From Acidobacteriota bacterium (GTDB taxonomy: Bacteria > Acidobacteriota > Terriglobia > 20CM-2-55-15), in the NCBI GenBank assembly GCA_003223895.1, contig QHXD01000496.1, positions 1-6,543 of the forward strand: a stretch of 6,543 nt of DNA. Direction: 5' to 3'. Each line of letters begins with the position of its first letter. Positions within the stretch are counted from its first letter, which is position 1. The notes below the pieces were generated by a model. The model was given only the letters and a program-made list of their open reading frames with translations. It did no database searches and was not told the DNA's origin. A program made the translations under genes and the position numbers. Positions 6,001 to 6,543 of the stretch are shown in pieces.

Positions 6001-6543
6001 ATGAAATTCGAACTACTTGTGGCTCTCCGATACCTCAAGGCCAAACGTAAGCAGGCCGTCATATCCTTGATTACCGTCATATCGATTGTCGGTGTGGCGG
6101 CGGGCGTGGCGGCGCTGATCATTGCTCTCGCAATCAATGCCGGTTTCACCGAAGATCTCCGGAAAAAGCTCCTGGGCGCGCAGGCGGATGTAAATCTTTT
6201 GCGGCGGGATCAAGGGGGGATTGCGGACTACCTGCAGGTTGTAAAAGAGGTCGAGCAGGTACCCGGTGTGGTGTTCGCAGCGCCTGCAGTGTATCAGACG
6301 GTTCTCATTTCGAGTGGAGTGCAGAATAAAGGTGTCGTCTTGAAGGGCATTCTGCCCGAGATGGAAAGCAAGCTGTCCGCGCTGTCCGCAAACATGGTGG
6401 AGGGGAGCATCAACGACTTCAAGGACGACTCCATCATTATCGGGAAAGAGCTGGCGCATTCGATCGGCACCTTCAAAGGCGACCGGGTGAAAGTCCTGAG
6501 CGCAGAGGGGCGGTTGACGCCGCTCGGCACTGTTCCCCGAATG
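6001..6543 (+). CDS. lolC: Lipoprotein-releasing ABC transporter permease (LolC/LolE family), N-terminal part
   Basis: The frame is open from ATG 6001 to the right edge, giving 181 residues of a protein that usually has about 400. The start MKFELLVALRYLKAKRKQAV matches the LolC/LolE N-terminus: a short amphipathic segment, then R-Y-L-x-A-K-R-K. It is followed by transmembrane helix 1 at about residues 19-48 (ISLITVISIVGVAAGVAALI, then I-A-L-A-I-N-A-G-F). From residue 50 the chain is hydrophilic and would form the large periplasmic domain that handles lipoproteins, with GVVLKGILPE and IIIGKELAHSIG as family-like segments. LolC/LolE with the ATPase LolD extract lipoproteins from the inner membrane and hand them to LolA, so the host should have an outer membrane. 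LolC and LolE cannot be told apart from this part. No Shine-Dalgarno sequence is present; the leader is a copy of the junction repeat. Confidence 0.88.
   Translation, partial: MKFELLVALRYLKAKRKQAVISLITVISIVGVAAGVAALIIALAINAGFTEDLRKKLLGAQADVNLLRRDQGGIADYLQVVKEVEQVPGVVFAAPAVYQTVLISSGVQNKGVVLKGILPEMESKLSALSANMVEGSINDFKDDSIIIGKELAHSIGTFKGDRVKVLSAEGRLTPLGTVPRM

Overview
The window is a compact bacterial stretch with a moderately high GC content by eye (no base count was made). It carries eight protein-coding loci, no RNA genes, no CRISPR array and no recognisable insertion sequence. An exported plus a cytosolic-type cyclophilin, a short-chain acyl-CoA gene set, and a ribH-nusB-lysS-lolC order together suggest a Gram-negative environmental bacterium. 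Acidobacteriota is my best guess, from memory of similar gene content; nothing here proves the taxon.

Layout. On the minus strand at the left are two tandem cyclophilin-type peptidyl-prolyl isomerases. The first has a signal peptide; the second is cut by the window edge and starts directly after the stop codon of the first. A 51-bp divergent region (710-760) carries back-to-back promoter-like hexamers, a 10-bp-period direct repeat and a short dyad. To its right, all genes run on the plus strand: thiolase (761-1906), 3-hydroxyacyl-CoA dehydrogenase (1986-2864), enoyl-CoA hydratase (2879-3658), a broken ribH (3655-3998), nusB (4073-4480), lysS (4498-5970), and the start of a LolC/LolE permease (6001 to the edge).

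How the genes work together. Thiolase, dehydrogenase and hydratase interconvert acetyl-CoA, acetoacetyl-CoA, 3-hydroxybutyryl-CoA and crotonyl-CoA, or longer homologues. They could act in beta-oxidation or in a C4 synthetic route; the window lacks the acyl-CoA dehydrogenase or other partner that would decide. The block runs without a clear terminator into housekeeping genes for riboflavin synthesis, rRNA antitermination, lysyl-tRNA charging and lipoprotein release.

Most notable points. (1) A short intergenic repeat beginning AGCCGCGAATT recurs at the thiolase/dehydrogenase, dehydrogenase/hydratase and lysS/lolC junctions, with a possible degenerate copy before lysS. One copy forms a perfect 18-bp inverted repeat, and two copies supply the TAG stop of the gene before them. 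(2) ribH has lost about 70 bp, which removes conserved residues and shifts the frame, although its C-terminal helix is still encoded downstream. (3) The thiolase promoter has a perfect TATAAT placed so that transcription should start at the A of the ATG, implying a leaderless mRNA. (4) The two cyclophilin genes are in the same frame and separated only by one TAG codon. I see no convincing new multi-gene system; the junction repeat and the ribH lesion are the best leads.
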